Shown here piece after piece: positions 32,300-41,355 of a DNA stretch of 59,628 bases. The stretch lies in NCBI GenBank assembly GCA_913041495.1, contig CAJWHT010000009.1:1-59628 (forward strand), read 5' to 3'. The notes beneath the pieces are model-generated. The model had not been told where the DNA came from and ran no database searches. It saw nothing but the letters and a program-made list of their open reading frames with translations. Made by a program: the position numbers and the translations under genes. The stretch comes from an uncultured Desulfobacteraceae bacterium (GTDB lineage: Bacteria; Desulfobacterota; Desulfobacteria; Desulfobacterales; Desulfobacteraceae). Positions within the stretch are counted from its first letter, which is position 1, and each line of letters starts with the position of its first letter.

Positions 32300-33214
32300 T
32301 TAGATTTCCAGCCAGGAGTCGGAATACAGGGTTTCACCCATGATGACCTTGTAGGTCTTGTAGTAATCCAGAAGTTCGCCTTCAAGGCTGGCGGCGCCAG
32401 GATCATTTCCGTCCATCAGACCCCAGATGAGATCGGTGATGTCAGTCCGCTGTCCCTTGGCAATGGCAGTCTGCCGTTTGTCAAGAGGATCTGCGATAAC
32501 GGATTTCATTCCGTATTTCCACAGCATGCACATATATGTGGAGTTCAGGATGGGGCGCAGGTGTTCGGGAGGACCATTGGAGATGTTGGAAAGGCCGCAG
32601 GTGGACTTTGCTCCCGGTGCGATCTCTTCTAACATCATCTGGAAGTTGAGCAGGCTCATGCACTGCTGCTGCTGAATGTTAACAGGGGTAACAATGCCGT
32701 CCACCCAGATCTTTTCGTTGGGGATACCGGCTTCGTTGGCATAGTAAAGCAGCTCAACGCACAGGGCCGCTCTTTCATTCTCGTCCCGGGGCAGGCCTTC
32801 GGGGCCCCACATCAGGGCGACAAAGTCCGCCTCGTACTTTTTGGTCATGGGAACCATGGCTTCGTAACGTTCGGCACGGGCCATGATGGAGTTAACGATG
32901 TGGGGGGCGTCAGCCGGTTTGGCGACCTTCAGGCCCTCTTCAATGGCGGCAATGTTAGAAGAGTCCAGCAGCAGGGGCATGCCGGGTACGGCTTCCTGGA
33001 CCACGTTCACAACCCACGGCATCAGCTCTTCGCCGAATTTCTTGGCGGGTCCCAGGTTGATGTCTATGTAATCCATGCCCAGTTCTTTTTGACGGACAAC
33101 TTCTTCCTGGATGGGTTCGGGATTACGTTTGGCAGGATCCGGCTCCTTGAACTCTTTTCCGATGACTTTGGAAATGACGTTCAGGCTTTCACCAAAAAGA
33201 ATCATATTCTCCAT
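32300..33214 (-). CDS. acsE: Methyltetrahydrofolate:corrinoid protein methyltransferase AcsE
   Basis: 304 residues of a pterin-binding TIM barrel. FGESLNVISKVIG at the N-terminus, YIDINLGPA, PLLLDSSN, and CGLSNISNG (the pterin-binding Asn region) are diagnostic of AcsE/MetH-type methyltransferases. It moves the methyl group between methyl-THF and the Co of the corrinoid iron-sulfur protein (AcsC/AcsD). ATG 33214 follows AAAGGA. It is the last gene of the acsD-acsA-acsB-acsC-acsE operon. Confidence 0.95.
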   Translation of the reverse strand: MENMILFGESLNVISKVIGKEFKEPDPAKRNPEPIQEEVVRQKELGMDYIDINLGPAKKFGEELMPWVVNVVQEAVPGMPLLLDSSNIAAIEEGLKVAKPADAPHIVNSIMARAERYEAMVPMTKKYEADFVALMWGPEGLPRDENERAALCVELLYYANEAGIPNEKIWVDGIVTPVNIQQQQCMSLLNFQMMLEEIAPGAKSTCGLSNISNGPPEHLRPILNSTYMCMLWKYGMKSVIADPLDKRQTAIAKGQRTDITDLIWGLMDGNDPGAASLEGELLDYYKTYKVIMGETLYSDSWLEI

Positions 33215-33309
33215 GTTTTATCCTTTTATACGTTTATTGAGGTTGTACTTTGGCTGCCGGGGCTGGAAAGGCCCCGGCAGATTTGATTCTAAACGTTTAC
33301 AACGTTTCT

Positions 33310-34650
33310 TTATTTAGATTTCAGGAAAGCCGGCAGATGGGCGGCTTCTCTGGGGCCTACCGTGATGGTCCAGCCGGAAAGTTCTTCTTCCACATCACCT
33401 GCAATGGCAGCGGCGTATCCGGGGATGATCAGTTCGGTATGTTTTACCTTATCCATGATGCCGCTCTTTTTCACGAACATGCCCACATCATCACCGCCGA
33501 ATTTGCCGGCAGCCCAAGCCGTCAGTACGGACAGGCCTTCGGCGTCTTTGATCAGCAGCCAGCACGGTACTTTGGAAGCCTCACATTCACCGGAAACGAT
33601 AAAGTAGGTCAGGGCAAAGTTGGTGGTGACCAGAACCGGAGAGTTTTCATCCGGGTTGTTGATCTCAAAGATACCTTCGGTAACCGTCATGGGTCTCTGG
33701 GGATCGGTGAAGATATTGAGTCTTTCCAGCAGCAGCGGGAAGAGGGACTCGGAAGAGAAGTCGGACATAACAACGATGCCGCCGTACTTGGCAACGAACA
33801 TGCCGGCGATCATGGTTTCCATGTCCAGGTTGGATGCCATCTCACAGGGGAAGGTGATGGTCGGAAAACCTAAGGCCTTGTTGGAGGCCTTCAGGGCGGC
33901 ACGACGGATGGCCACCTGATCTTCCAGGGCCTGTTTGATTTCCCGGGCACCGGAATCAAGAACGATATCTTTGATGCCCATGCCGGTAAGCTTTTCGGTC
34001 AGCGGCTGGAGGGCGTCAACGGAATCTGCCTTGACGGCAATGGGAAGATCCTGTTCTTTTGCCAGGCCACCCAGTTCATCTGCATTGGCTTCTGTGGCCG
34101 GGTAGAGCAGGGGGCGTTTGAACGCTGCAACCTCAACACCGGCCTTCATAACGGCCATGTCTTCGGACCAGAGCACCAGGTTGAATTCGGATTCTTTGGC
34201 AATCTTTTCAGCAACTTTTGCAAATGCCTCGGCGCCATTTCCGGCATCTTTTACCACCAGCAGTTCGGGACGCAGGTTCAGCCCCACCCGTTCGTACTGG
34301 AATGCGTTGTAGATTTTAAGGGTTTTATCCAGTTCACCCAGATCAATATCGCTGGCCACGGTGGCTGCGAGAACAGTCGGGTTGAAAAAGGTTTTCTCAT
34401 GTCTGTAGAGAACGGTTTCACCACCGGTGGTGGTTTTACGAACCCCTTTGCCCAGGGCAACAGGACGGATGGGGGGGGCAGACGCTTCAGCCAGTTTTTC
34501 TTTGGCTTCGTCTGATACGTAAGGACAGGCGTCCAGTTCTGCTTTGCCGGATGCAAGGTTCATTGCAAAGGCAAGGCAGGTGGGAACTCCGCACTCCTTA
34601 CAATTTGTTTTCGGAAGGAGTTTGAATATCTGAATACCGGTTAATGCCAT
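33310..34650 (-). CDS. acsC: Corrinoid iron-sulfur protein large subunit AcsC
   Basis: 446 residues. N-terminal [4Fe-4S] ligands Cys17, Cys20, Cys25 and Cys42 (TNCKECGVPTC, then DACPY), a TIM-barrel middle, and the C-terminal cobamide-binding domain (VLTAWAAGKFGGDDVG, then IIPGYAAAIAGDVEEEL). It carries the corrinoid that shuttles the methyl group between AcsE and acetyl-CoA synthase. Its partner AcsD is four genes away at the head of the same operon, an order that differs from the adjacent arrangement in Moorella. Confidence 0.95.
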   Translation of the reverse strand: MALTGIQIFKLLPKTNCKECGVPTCLAFAMNLASGKAELDACPYVSDEAKEKLAEASAPPIRPVALGKGVRKTTTGGETVLYRHEKTFFNPTVLAATVASDIDLGELDKTLKIYNAFQYERVGLNLRPELLVVKDAGNGAEAFAKVAEKIAKESEFNLVLWSEDMAVMKAGVEVAAFKRPLLYPATEANADELGGLAKEQDLPIAVKADSVDALQPLTEKLTGMGIKDIVLDSGAREIKQALEDQVAIRRAALKASNKALGFPTITFPCEMASNLDMETMIAGMFVAKYGGIVVMSDFSSESLFPLLLERLNIFTDPQRPMTVTEGIFEINNPDENSPVLVTTNFALTYFIVSGECEASKVPCWLLIKDAEGLSVLTAWAAGKFGGDDVGMFVKKSGIMDKVKHTELIIPGYAAAIAGDVEEELSGWTITVGPREAAHLPAFLKSK

Positions 34651-34737
34651 TTTTATCTCCTTAAGTTCTTACAATAGTCGTATGGGGAAAGGTGCAGCGG
34701 CAGGCGCCGCACCTTTATCGTTAAATTAGCCTACCAA

Positions 34738-36951
34738 TTATCCGACAAGGGGTTCCATGGTCAGGGCAGGATGTCCCTTTTCCTGGAGGAAGGGGAGGAT
34801 CTCCTCTTCGGTGATACCCACGGTTTCATCGGCAATCTTGTCGTAGAGATCGGGTACGCCCATTTCGGCGCCACGGGCGTCGATTCTGTCCTTGAGCTCT
34901 TCTTTGAGCATCTTGGGCATCCACACCATTCTCAAGAGGCCACCGTCACCGGAGATGAACTTTTTCTGGGTGATGTTGAACTTGGAATGGCCAACAAACC
35001 CGGGAGATGAAGCACCGCCGCCCATAACACCTGCAAGCGTGGTGAACTTCATGCCGCAGGGGGTTTCTCCGCCGTAGTCACGGCCAACGGTCATCACCCC
35101 GTTACAGGCCGGCAGCATGGCAGCGATACACTCGCAGCAACCGCAGGTGGTCATGGGATCATGAACCATGGAGTAGAAGTTGTAATGGGTGACCGCCCCT
35201 CTGGAGGCTTTGTAAATAAACTCGTTGACACCCTTGAACTGGCCAAGTTTCTCATCGAGAACCTCACCCTTTTCGATGGGCTGGTTGGGGCCTGTGGGGT
35301 TGATCTCGAAGGAGGCCTTACAGTCCATCCAGTTGTAAGCGCCGCAAAGACCGGTTCTTTCCGGGGATACGGTACATACGTGAGAGGGTGCAAAAGACTG
35401 GCACAGGGTACAGGAGTAGAAGGTTTCCACATCCTCATCCGTCATCTTGTCAACACGTTCGTCACGTGTCTTGTAGTTGTCACGTGCCGTAGCAGTCATC
35501 TTGTCCACATCTTCAGGTTTGGTGTACAAGGTGACCTGAACTTTGTCCACAATCTTGGTGAAATCCTGGTGGAACTTGGCATGGAGAACCACACCGATGT
35601 CTTTCAGGGTAAACCCTTTTTCCATGGCAGCCTTGGATACACGAACCCAGGAAATATCCCGCTGGCCGATATGCATGATGCCCTGGATGTAGTTGATCAG
35701 ATGATGGATCTGACGTTCCATGATGGGCTCAAAGTCTTCTTGGAATTCACGGCCGGCAATCTGGACGTAAATGCCAAGCGGGAAGGTTTCGCCTTCTTTG
35801 AGATCGGTGACGTCCGGGCCGATGACTTCAACCTTGCCGTCTTCGATTTCATTCATTTCAGCGCGTTTAACAAGCTCGGTACACTGGGTCTTGCCGCCGC
35901 CGCACTGGACGTGGAGGTCGGCGCCGCGAACGCGTTCCCCTTCGTATGCCGGACCGAATGCCAGCGGGATGTCGATTTCCGTGACGCTTACCTTCAAGCC
36001 GCGGACTTCAACGGACTTCTGCACCATTTCTTCGTGGGTGACGGGTGCAACCACATGCTCGTAGGTACAGATACCGGTGGGCAGGATCTCAGGGATGGGG
36101 GTATCCGCGATGGTGAGGAAGCCCCAGTTAACACAACCGGCCGCTGCCACACCCCATTCGGTACCTACATCACCAAGGGCGTTAACAAAGGCGAATACAC
36201 GGTCTTTGTTGTATTTGAGGATGGTTTTGTAGTCGCCGGGCTGAACGCCGCCGAAGGCCATGGCCGCCCTGTTGGCAAACCCGAGGGCAAATACGGCAGA
36301 CGAAATGTCCGGACCGAAAGGTACGATACGGGTATTCCAGCCCACCTGCATGCCGGCGTCGTGGCATTGTTTGATCAGGGTTTTGCCGTTATGGTTGGCG
36401 GCGCAGAAGATGTAGAGAGACTTTTTCTGGTAATCTTCCACGATCATCTTTGCAATGTCTTTGTTGGGAGCGGCACCGACCATGGCGGCAAAACCGGGGG
36501 CGGAACCGTCAACAAATTCAACACCGCGTTTACGCAGGATGGTATCATCGGCAGCACCCACCCACCATTTACCGTTTTCAATATCCGGATCTTCCTGGGC
36601 AATGTAGAAGTCGGGTTCGCTCAGGTAACGAAGGGCTTCTTTGACCTCGTAGGAGATAATACCGGCCATACCTGCGTCCAGGAGTGGACCAAGGTACGGG
36701 AGCCAGTTTTTCAGACGGATATGCGGGGGCAAAAGGCCTCTGGCAAATTCCATGGGTTTTTTCAGGTCTTCTAAGGTCTCACATTTAAGTCCTGTAAGAG
36801 AATAGATAACCGGAAGGTAGTATGCGGTATTGGGAAAACCGATTTTCGTGCTGGCGTCATAGGTCTGCAGCGCTGTTTCCAGCTGACCTTCAACCTCTGC
36901 AACCACTTTGTAACCACCCTGAATGGCAGCAAATGCGATCAATTTAGACAT
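34738..36951 (-). CDS. acsB: Acetyl-CoA synthase AcsB
   Basis: 737 residues, the full bacterial length including the N-terminal CODH-interacting domain (MSKLIAFAAIQGGYKV). The A-cluster Cys ligands are present: CTLCQSFAPSHVC (about residue 509), GLCGAYNWMDC just after, and CGCCEC (about 599), with CGMKFTTLAGVMGGG. It assembles acetyl-CoA from CO, methyl-corrinoid and CoA, or runs in reverse in acetate oxidation, the expected direction in a complete-oxidiser sulfate reducer. ATG 36951 has GAGG upstream. Confidence 0.97.
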   Translation of the reverse strand: MSKLIAFAAIQGGYKVVAEVEGQLETALQTYDASTKIGFPNTAYYLPVIYSLTGLKCETLEDLKKPMEFARGLLPPHIRLKNWLPYLGPLLDAGMAGIISYEVKEALRYLSEPDFYIAQEDPDIENGKWWVGAADDTILRKRGVEFVDGSAPGFAAMVGAAPNKDIAKMIVEDYQKKSLYIFCAANHNGKTLIKQCHDAGMQVGWNTRIVPFGPDISSAVFALGFANRAAMAFGGVQPGDYKTILKYNKDRVFAFVNALGDVGTEWGVAAAGCVNWGFLTIADTPIPEILPTGICTYEHVVAPVTHEEMVQKSVEVRGLKVSVTEIDIPLAFGPAYEGERVRGADLHVQCGGGKTQCTELVKRAEMNEIEDGKVEVIGPDVTDLKEGETFPLGIYVQIAGREFQEDFEPIMERQIHHLINYIQGIMHIGQRDISWVRVSKAAMEKGFTLKDIGVVLHAKFHQDFTKIVDKVQVTLYTKPEDVDKMTATARDNYKTRDERVDKMTDEDVETFYSCTLCQSFAPSHVCTVSPERTGLCGAYNWMDCKASFEINPTGPNQPIEKGEVLDEKLGQFKGVNEFIYKASRGAVTHYNFYSMVHDPMTTCGCCECIAAMLPACNGVMTVGRDYGGETPCGMKFTTLAGVMGGGASSPGFVGHSKFNITQKKFISGDGGLLRMVWMPKMLKEELKDRIDARGAEMGVPDLYDKIADETVGITEEEILPFLQEKGHPALTMEPLVG

Positions 36952-37038
36952 ATGTACTTTCCTCCTTCGTTGAGGATATTATTGTATTAATTTCAAAACA
37001 GCTCATCTCAAAAGGTGTGCACCAAAAGCTTGTTGGTC

Positions 37039-39063
37039 TTAAGCTTCCAGGGCCTGGCGGTCAGCCATGTCCATGAGGACTCTTTCTCTGGCCTTGTCAA
37101 TACCCAGTTCCGCTCTTTTCTTATCGATGTGAGCGATCATTTTATGGGCATGCTTGATGGGATCTGCTTCCACATCCCAGGTGGCGCCGTAAAGTTCATC
37201 CATACCTTCTGTGAGGTACTTTTTGAACTCAGGAGCACCGTCGATGGGCAGGTATCCGCCGAATACGGTGTAGATACCGGAGGAGACCACATACTGGCCG
37301 ATGGCGATGGCTTTTTCACTCATCCATTCGGGTGCGGAACCGGCGACTGGCCAGTCACACAGATCGTTGCCCATACCGCCGGCTTTGACAACTTCGATGG
37401 CCGCATTCAGGATACGGGTGTTGTCAACGCAGGAGCCCATGTGAAGTACGGGCGGGATGCCAACAACTTCGCAGATTTCGGCAAGACCCGGACCGCAGTA
37501 GGCCGCTGCCGTATCCGGCTGGAGCAGGCCGTCCATGGCAGCGGTGATGCCGCCGCAACCGGTGGTGAGAACCAGGACGTCGTTTTTGATGAGTTCTTTG
37601 ATGACTGCCAGATGGATGCTGTTGTGCTGGGTTCTGGCATTGTTACATCCGACAACGCCGGCAACGCCGCGGATACGGCCGTTGATGATGTTATCGTTCA
37701 GGGTGTAGAAGGTACCGCGGAAGGTACCGCCCAGGTGGTATTTAATATTTTCAACGGAGAAACCGGCAACCTGAGGTTGTTTCTCAGCCGGGATCTGAAC
37801 GTCGGCACCACGGTTTTTAAAGTTTTCAACCGCTTCGGTGACGATTCTTGTGGCGTCTTCCATGGCATGGTGTTCGTCAAACTCAATGTGGATGGCATTG
37901 GGCTGTTCCATCTTGGCCATGGGATGGGTGGTGAACAGTTTGGTGTGGAAACACTTGGCCACGTTGGCCAGGTTCTGGAATACACACTGAACGTCAACAA
38001 CCATGGCGTCACAGGCGCCGGTGATGATGGCAAGTTCCTGCTGCAGGAAGTTACCTGCGTTGGGCACGCCGTGTCTCTGGAGCACTTCGTTGGCCGTACA
38101 GCAGATACCGGAGAGCTGGATGCCCTTGGCTCCGACTTTGTTGGCAAGTTCCATCATCTCGGTGGACTGGGCTGCGGCAACAATCATCTCGGAGAGTACG
38201 GGCTCATGGCCGTGTACGATGATGTTGACATGGTCCTGTTTCATGACGCCCAGGTTGGCTTCGGAGATCAAAGGAGAGGGGGTGCCGAACATCACGTCCT
38301 GGAGATCGGTGGCGATCCAGGAACCGGACATGTCGGCCAGGGCCGCTCTGGCACCCTGTTTCATCAGGTTCTTGTAATCCTGGTCTACGCCCATGTGGGT
38401 TCTGTGCATGATGTCCACGATTTCCCGGTCGATGTTACGGGGAAGGACGCCCAGTTTTTTCCAGCGCTCGTATCTGGCTTCGGGGAAATGTTTGGGGATC
38501 AGGGTGTGGGAACCGACTTTACCCCATTCGCCCATGGCTGCTTCAGCCACTTCCAGGGCGATTTCACTGATGTCTCGGTCAACCATCTCACCGTCCACTT
38601 CAACCTTGGTATCCACGCCGTAGCTGGGCGCGATCTGGATGAGTTTGATGGGATCCTTGATTTTGTAATCCGTGCTTTCGCCTCTGGCCACAGAGAGGAA
38701 AACTTCGGCCACGGTTCTGCCGTGGTCGGAGTGGGCGGCCGCACCGCCTGCGATCATGCGGATAAAGTTACGGGCCGCGATGGTATTGGCCGTGGCGCCG
38801 CAGAGACCTTTTCTGGTATCTTCGCCTTCGATCCCGGCCTTGGGCAGGGGCAGACGGCAGGGGCCCATGGCGCAGTTCTTACAGCAGATGCCCTGGATAC
38901 CGATGTTACATTGTTTCATAGTTACCGCTCTGTCGAAGATGGTTTCGACGCCCAGTTCGTGGGAGCGGACGATCATTTTTTGGGTTGCTTTATCAACAGA
39001 TGCTTCTATTGGATCAGCCAGTTTCGGTGCTTTTTTGGCTGCCGGAGCTTTCTTTTCTACCAT
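37039..39063 (-). CDS. acsA: Ni-CO dehydrogenase catalytic subunit AcsA/CooS
   Basis: 674 residues. The N-terminal B/D-cluster region CNIGIQGICCKNCAMGPC (residues 52-69) and C-cluster ligands further on (GICCTANE, GVVGCNN, TTGCGG, HMGSCVDN) are as in bacterial CODH. An Ala/Lys/Pro N-terminal tag (MVEKKAPAAKKAPK) is similar in composition to the AcsD tail. It forms the CODH/ACS complex with AcsB and interconverts CO2 and CO. RBS GAGGAGG overlaps the start region. A long open frame on the opposite strand is a coding shadow. Confidence 0.97.
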   Translation of the reverse strand: MVEKKAPAAKKAPKLADPIEASVDKATQKMIVRSHELGVETIFDRAVTMKQCNIGIQGICCKNCAMGPCRLPLPKAGIEGEDTRKGLCGATANTIAARNFIRMIAGGAAAHSDHGRTVAEVFLSVARGESTDYKIKDPIKLIQIAPSYGVDTKVEVDGEMVDRDISEIALEVAEAAMGEWGKVGSHTLIPKHFPEARYERWKKLGVLPRNIDREIVDIMHRTHMGVDQDYKNLMKQGARAALADMSGSWIATDLQDVMFGTPSPLISEANLGVMKQDHVNIIVHGHEPVLSEMIVAAAQSTEMMELANKVGAKGIQLSGICCTANEVLQRHGVPNAGNFLQQELAIITGACDAMVVDVQCVFQNLANVAKCFHTKLFTTHPMAKMEQPNAIHIEFDEHHAMEDATRIVTEAVENFKNRGADVQIPAEKQPQVAGFSVENIKYHLGGTFRGTFYTLNDNIINGRIRGVAGVVGCNNARTQHNSIHLAVIKELIKNDVLVLTTGCGGITAAMDGLLQPDTAAAYCGPGLAEICEVVGIPPVLHMGSCVDNTRILNAAIEVVKAGGMGNDLCDWPVAGSAPEWMSEKAIAIGQYVVSSGIYTVFGGYLPIDGAPEFKKYLTEGMDELYGATWDVEADPIKHAHKMIAHIDKKRAELGIDKARERVLMDMADRQALEA

Positions 39064-39144
39064 TAGAGGTTCCTCCTCGTATTATTGACATCAATATATA
39101 TAGATTGCTGAACCGGGAATGCCGGTGCGGCAAATTGTAGCAAT

Positions 39145-40707
39145 TTAGCTGGCTCTTTTGTGTACCCGGTCAAGGAAGTCGATAATTCTTTCAAGCTCGG
39201 ACTTGTTGACCTTGGCAGCGGTTTTCTTAACCTCGGCCTTGGGAGCGCTTGCGTGAGCTGCCGCAGATTTTTCTCTTTCAGCAGCCCGGCGTTCACGGAT
39301 GGCTTCTTCCTCTGCCTCTCTGGCAGATGCCGCATCCAGTTCAGCCTTTTTGGCAGCTTCTTCCTTGGCTTTTGCTTCAGCTTCGGCTTTTGCCTTGGCG
39401 TCTGCCTCAGCTTTGGCTTTTGCTTCAGCGTCCGCTTTTGCCTTGGCTTCTGCATCGGCTTTTGCTTTGGCTTCGGCTTCGGCCTTGGCTTTTGCTTCCG
39501 CTTCAGGATCTACTGCCGGGGCAGCAGGTGCGGCTTCGGCTTTGGGCGCTTCTTTGGCCGGTGCAGCAGGTGCCTCTTCTTTTTTGGGTGCAGGCGCAGC
39601 GGCCTTGGGGGCTTCCTTCTTGGCAGCAGGTGCAGCCTTCTTGGCAGGTGCAGCCTTCTTTTCTTCTTCAATGGTCAGATCTACTTTCGGTGCCATGGCG
39701 GCAAAATCGATGTCCACATCATCCAGCACTTTGGAGATGGGGGCAACGTCTGCTGCAGACCCGCCGTCTGAGATCAGATCGATGAAGGCGTTGGTCAGCT
39801 TGATGGCTTCGGGGTGCCGCATGATCAGGACAGAAGAACCGGACATGAGGTAGGATACCGCACCAACCGCTTCCATGAGGATGCCGCGGCGTTCGGGATC
39901 ACCGAGTTCCGGGGCTTCTTCAGCAGTCTGTTTGGCTTCCTTGCACTTCCATACCTCGTTGCCAAGGTTGTTGATCATGGGGTTCTGGAGCTTGTCATCA
40001 CCCTGGGTCATGGCTGCCTGGGACAGGCGTTCCATGACGGAGTAGGTGTATTCAAGACCGTAACCCAGACCACCGGTGGTGGGATCCACAAGGACCTTGT
40101 CCAGGGAAACACCAAGGTTTTCAAGGAGGATATTTACCTGTTTGGCCAGGTTGACGTCAATGGGGGATGAGGAAATCACGGTGTGGCCGTAACCCATGGC
40201 GGCAGCGCCGATACCCTTGTGGTTCTTTTCTTCCACCGGGCCCAGGATCAGGTTGTCACCTTCGCATTCTTCTGCGATCTTTTTGAGAACTTCCTCGTCT
40301 TTGGCAGGGACTGCACATCCCCAGACAATCAGGGGCACGTTGATGGCTCCCAGCACCTTTTTCACGGTGGCTGCGGCATCATCAGGGCTTGCATCCTTGT
40401 CATTGGGGTCTGTGCTCTTGAGCTGGAGAACAATGGCTTTTGCACCGTATTCTTCAACGCATTTTTTGGCCCAGGCCGCAGGATCAGATACAACATCCTT
40501 GAACGGCGCCAGGGCAGCTTCAGGCCAGTCTTCAGGTTCCATGTCCCAGATTTCCATGGCAATCACGGGCTTGTTGGGCATCTCTCCTTCAAACTGGTAA
40601 AACGGGTAACTTGTTTGACCGCCGACGGTCAATGCAGTGTCGCCTTTCCCGATGGTAACACCTTGAATACTGCCGGCATAAGTTTCTTTGGTTATTTCAA
40701 ATCCCAC
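39145..40707 (-). CDS. acsD: Corrinoid iron-sulfur protein small subunit AcsD with long repeat tail
   Basis: 520 residues where AcsD is normally about 310. Residues 1-340 are the TIM barrel (IAMEIWDMEPEDWPEAA, LILGPVEEKNHK, YGLEYTYSVMERL, LIMRHPEAIKL). After IEEEKK the chain becomes Ala/Pro/Lys-rich (PAKKAAPAAKKEAPK), then six octapeptide repeats of the AEAKAKAE type (403-450), a charged helix (REAEEEAIRERRAAEREK) and a conserved-looking amphipathic end (SELERIIDFLDRVHKRAS). It looks like a flexible linker with a coiled coil and C-terminal docking helix. It is the first gene of the acs operon; ATG 40707 has TAGGAGG upstream and a terminator-like hairpin ~90 bases before it. Confidence 0.93.
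   Translation of the reverse strand: MGFEITKETYAGSIQGVTIGKGDTALTVGGQTSYPFYQFEGEMPNKPVIAMEIWDMEPEDWPEAALAPFKDVVSDPAAWAKKCVEEYGAKAIVLQLKSTDPNDKDASPDDAAATVKKVLGAINVPLIVWGCAVPAKDEEVLKKIAEECEGDNLILGPVEEKNHKGIGAAAMGYGHTVISSSPIDVNLAKQVNILLENLGVSLDKVLVDPTTGGLGYGLEYTYSVMERLSQAAMTQGDDKLQNPMINNLGNEVWKCKEAKQTAEEAPELGDPERRGILMEAVGAVSYLMSGSSVLIMRHPEAIKLTNAFIDLISDGGSAADVAPISKVLDDVDIDFAAMAPKVDLTIEEEKKAAPAKKAAPAAKKEAPKAAAPAPKKEEAPAAPAKEAPKAEAAPAAPAVDPEAEAKAKAEAEAKAKADAEAKAKADAEAKAKAEADAKAKAEAEAKAKEEAAKKAELDAASAREAEEEAIRERRAAEREKSAAAHASAPKAEVKKTAAKVNKSELERIIDFLDRVHKRAS
39358..39501 (-). repeat. Six 24-base tandem repeats in acsD
   Basis: These encode six octapeptides of the pattern A[ED]AKAKA[ED]. The DNA is degenerate between copies, so selection is probably on the helix composition. 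Confidence 0.75.
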
Positions 40708-40796
40708 TTTTACCTCCTACAATTTTAAAGATAGTTATGAGTTGGGGGGGGTTAGAATTACTTTGATGTGATGTCATCGAAAAGAACAAAAAAAAT

Positions 40797-40844
40797 AAGG
40801 AACGGATTGAATCAATTGGGTTTACCCTGATTGTACCGTTCCTT
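40797..40844 (-). terminator. Terminator-like hairpin (possible attenuator) in the acsD leader
   Basis: Stem AAGGAACGG/CCGTTCCTT (9 bp) encloses AATCA/TGATT and GGG/CCC pairs, and on the - strand is followed by TTATTTTTTTTG. It lies 90 bases upstream of acsD and downstream of the likely promoter, with no other - strand gene beyond it, so it would stop transcripts heading into the acs operon. Confidence 0.65.
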
Positions 40845-40890
40845 ACCATATATCTACCTTAGTTAGGTTGTAATCGATAACAGCATATGA

Positions 40891-40917
40891 CTTATAATTG
40901 TTGAGGTTTTTTGTCAA
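40891..40917 (-). promoter_or_regulatory. Possible acs operon promoter (- strand)
   Basis: On the - strand, TTGACA (40917-40912) and TATAAG (40896-40891) are 15 bases apart, a slightly short spacing. Transcription from here would cross the hairpin at 40844-40797 before acsD. Confidence 0.4.
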
Positions 40918-41355
40918 TAGATGAGTGAATTTAGTGAATGATGGTTCAATTGCCTTTATTTGTAATGGTTTCGGGTGTTTTACTTTGCCTTATTAAAAGT
41001 AAGCGTTTATTGAATTTAATTTAGTTTTTAAATGGAAATCGTAATGGCGAAAGCCTTGTTTTTTGTGGGGTTGGGGTGGTTTTTTGTTGAAAAATTTAAG
41101 TATAACTCAGTTGTGTATTGGAAAACAATGTTTTTTGCGAAAAAATGAGGGAGATGTGTTGTAGAAATCAGTAGGGGTCCCGGTGCGCTATGAAAAAGAT
41201 CAAAGCTTTATTTGGGAAAAAAGTTGATTTTTTGCTTTTATTTATATAGAAAAGTGTACGTTAGGCTTTTGGGATTCAAAAAAAACGTAATAACAATTAG
41301 TTTCTATTACTTTTTACCGGCCCGCCTTGGGCCCCAATCTACAAAGGAGTAAGCC

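Larger units (their letters stand above)
40708..41355. other. AT-rich divergent control region between acsD and fhs
   Basis: 648 bases without a credible gene, visibly richer in A/T than its surroundings. Apart from the attenuator-like hairpin and - strand promoter, the fhs side has a TTGATT...TATATA pair (41224-41250 area) and the AAAGGAG ribosome site of fhs. No tRNA or known riboswitch consensus was recognised by eye. The length exceeds what two simple promoters need, so it may carry regulator sites or a small RNA. Confidence 0.6.

Noticed and set aside
37015-39066. A 683-codon open frame antisense to acsA
   Set aside because: It is a shadow of strongly biased coding in acsA; it has no ribosome site or family motifs. 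Similar antisense frames over acsB (35161-36774), the left-edge HdrA fusion (534-2276) and fdhA (7005-8867) are rejected for the same reason.
40697-40849. 50-codon leader-peptide ORF on the - strand overlapping the acs attenuator hairpin
   Set aside because: No run of regulatory codons and a weak ribosome site; it spans the hairpin and runs into the start of acsD, so it is probably chance.
32274-41350. A 15-base repeat (CCCAATCTACAAAGG) at about 32274 and before fhs at about 41334
   Set aside because: A 15-mer match is expected by chance a few times in a window of this size, and the two contexts are unrelated.
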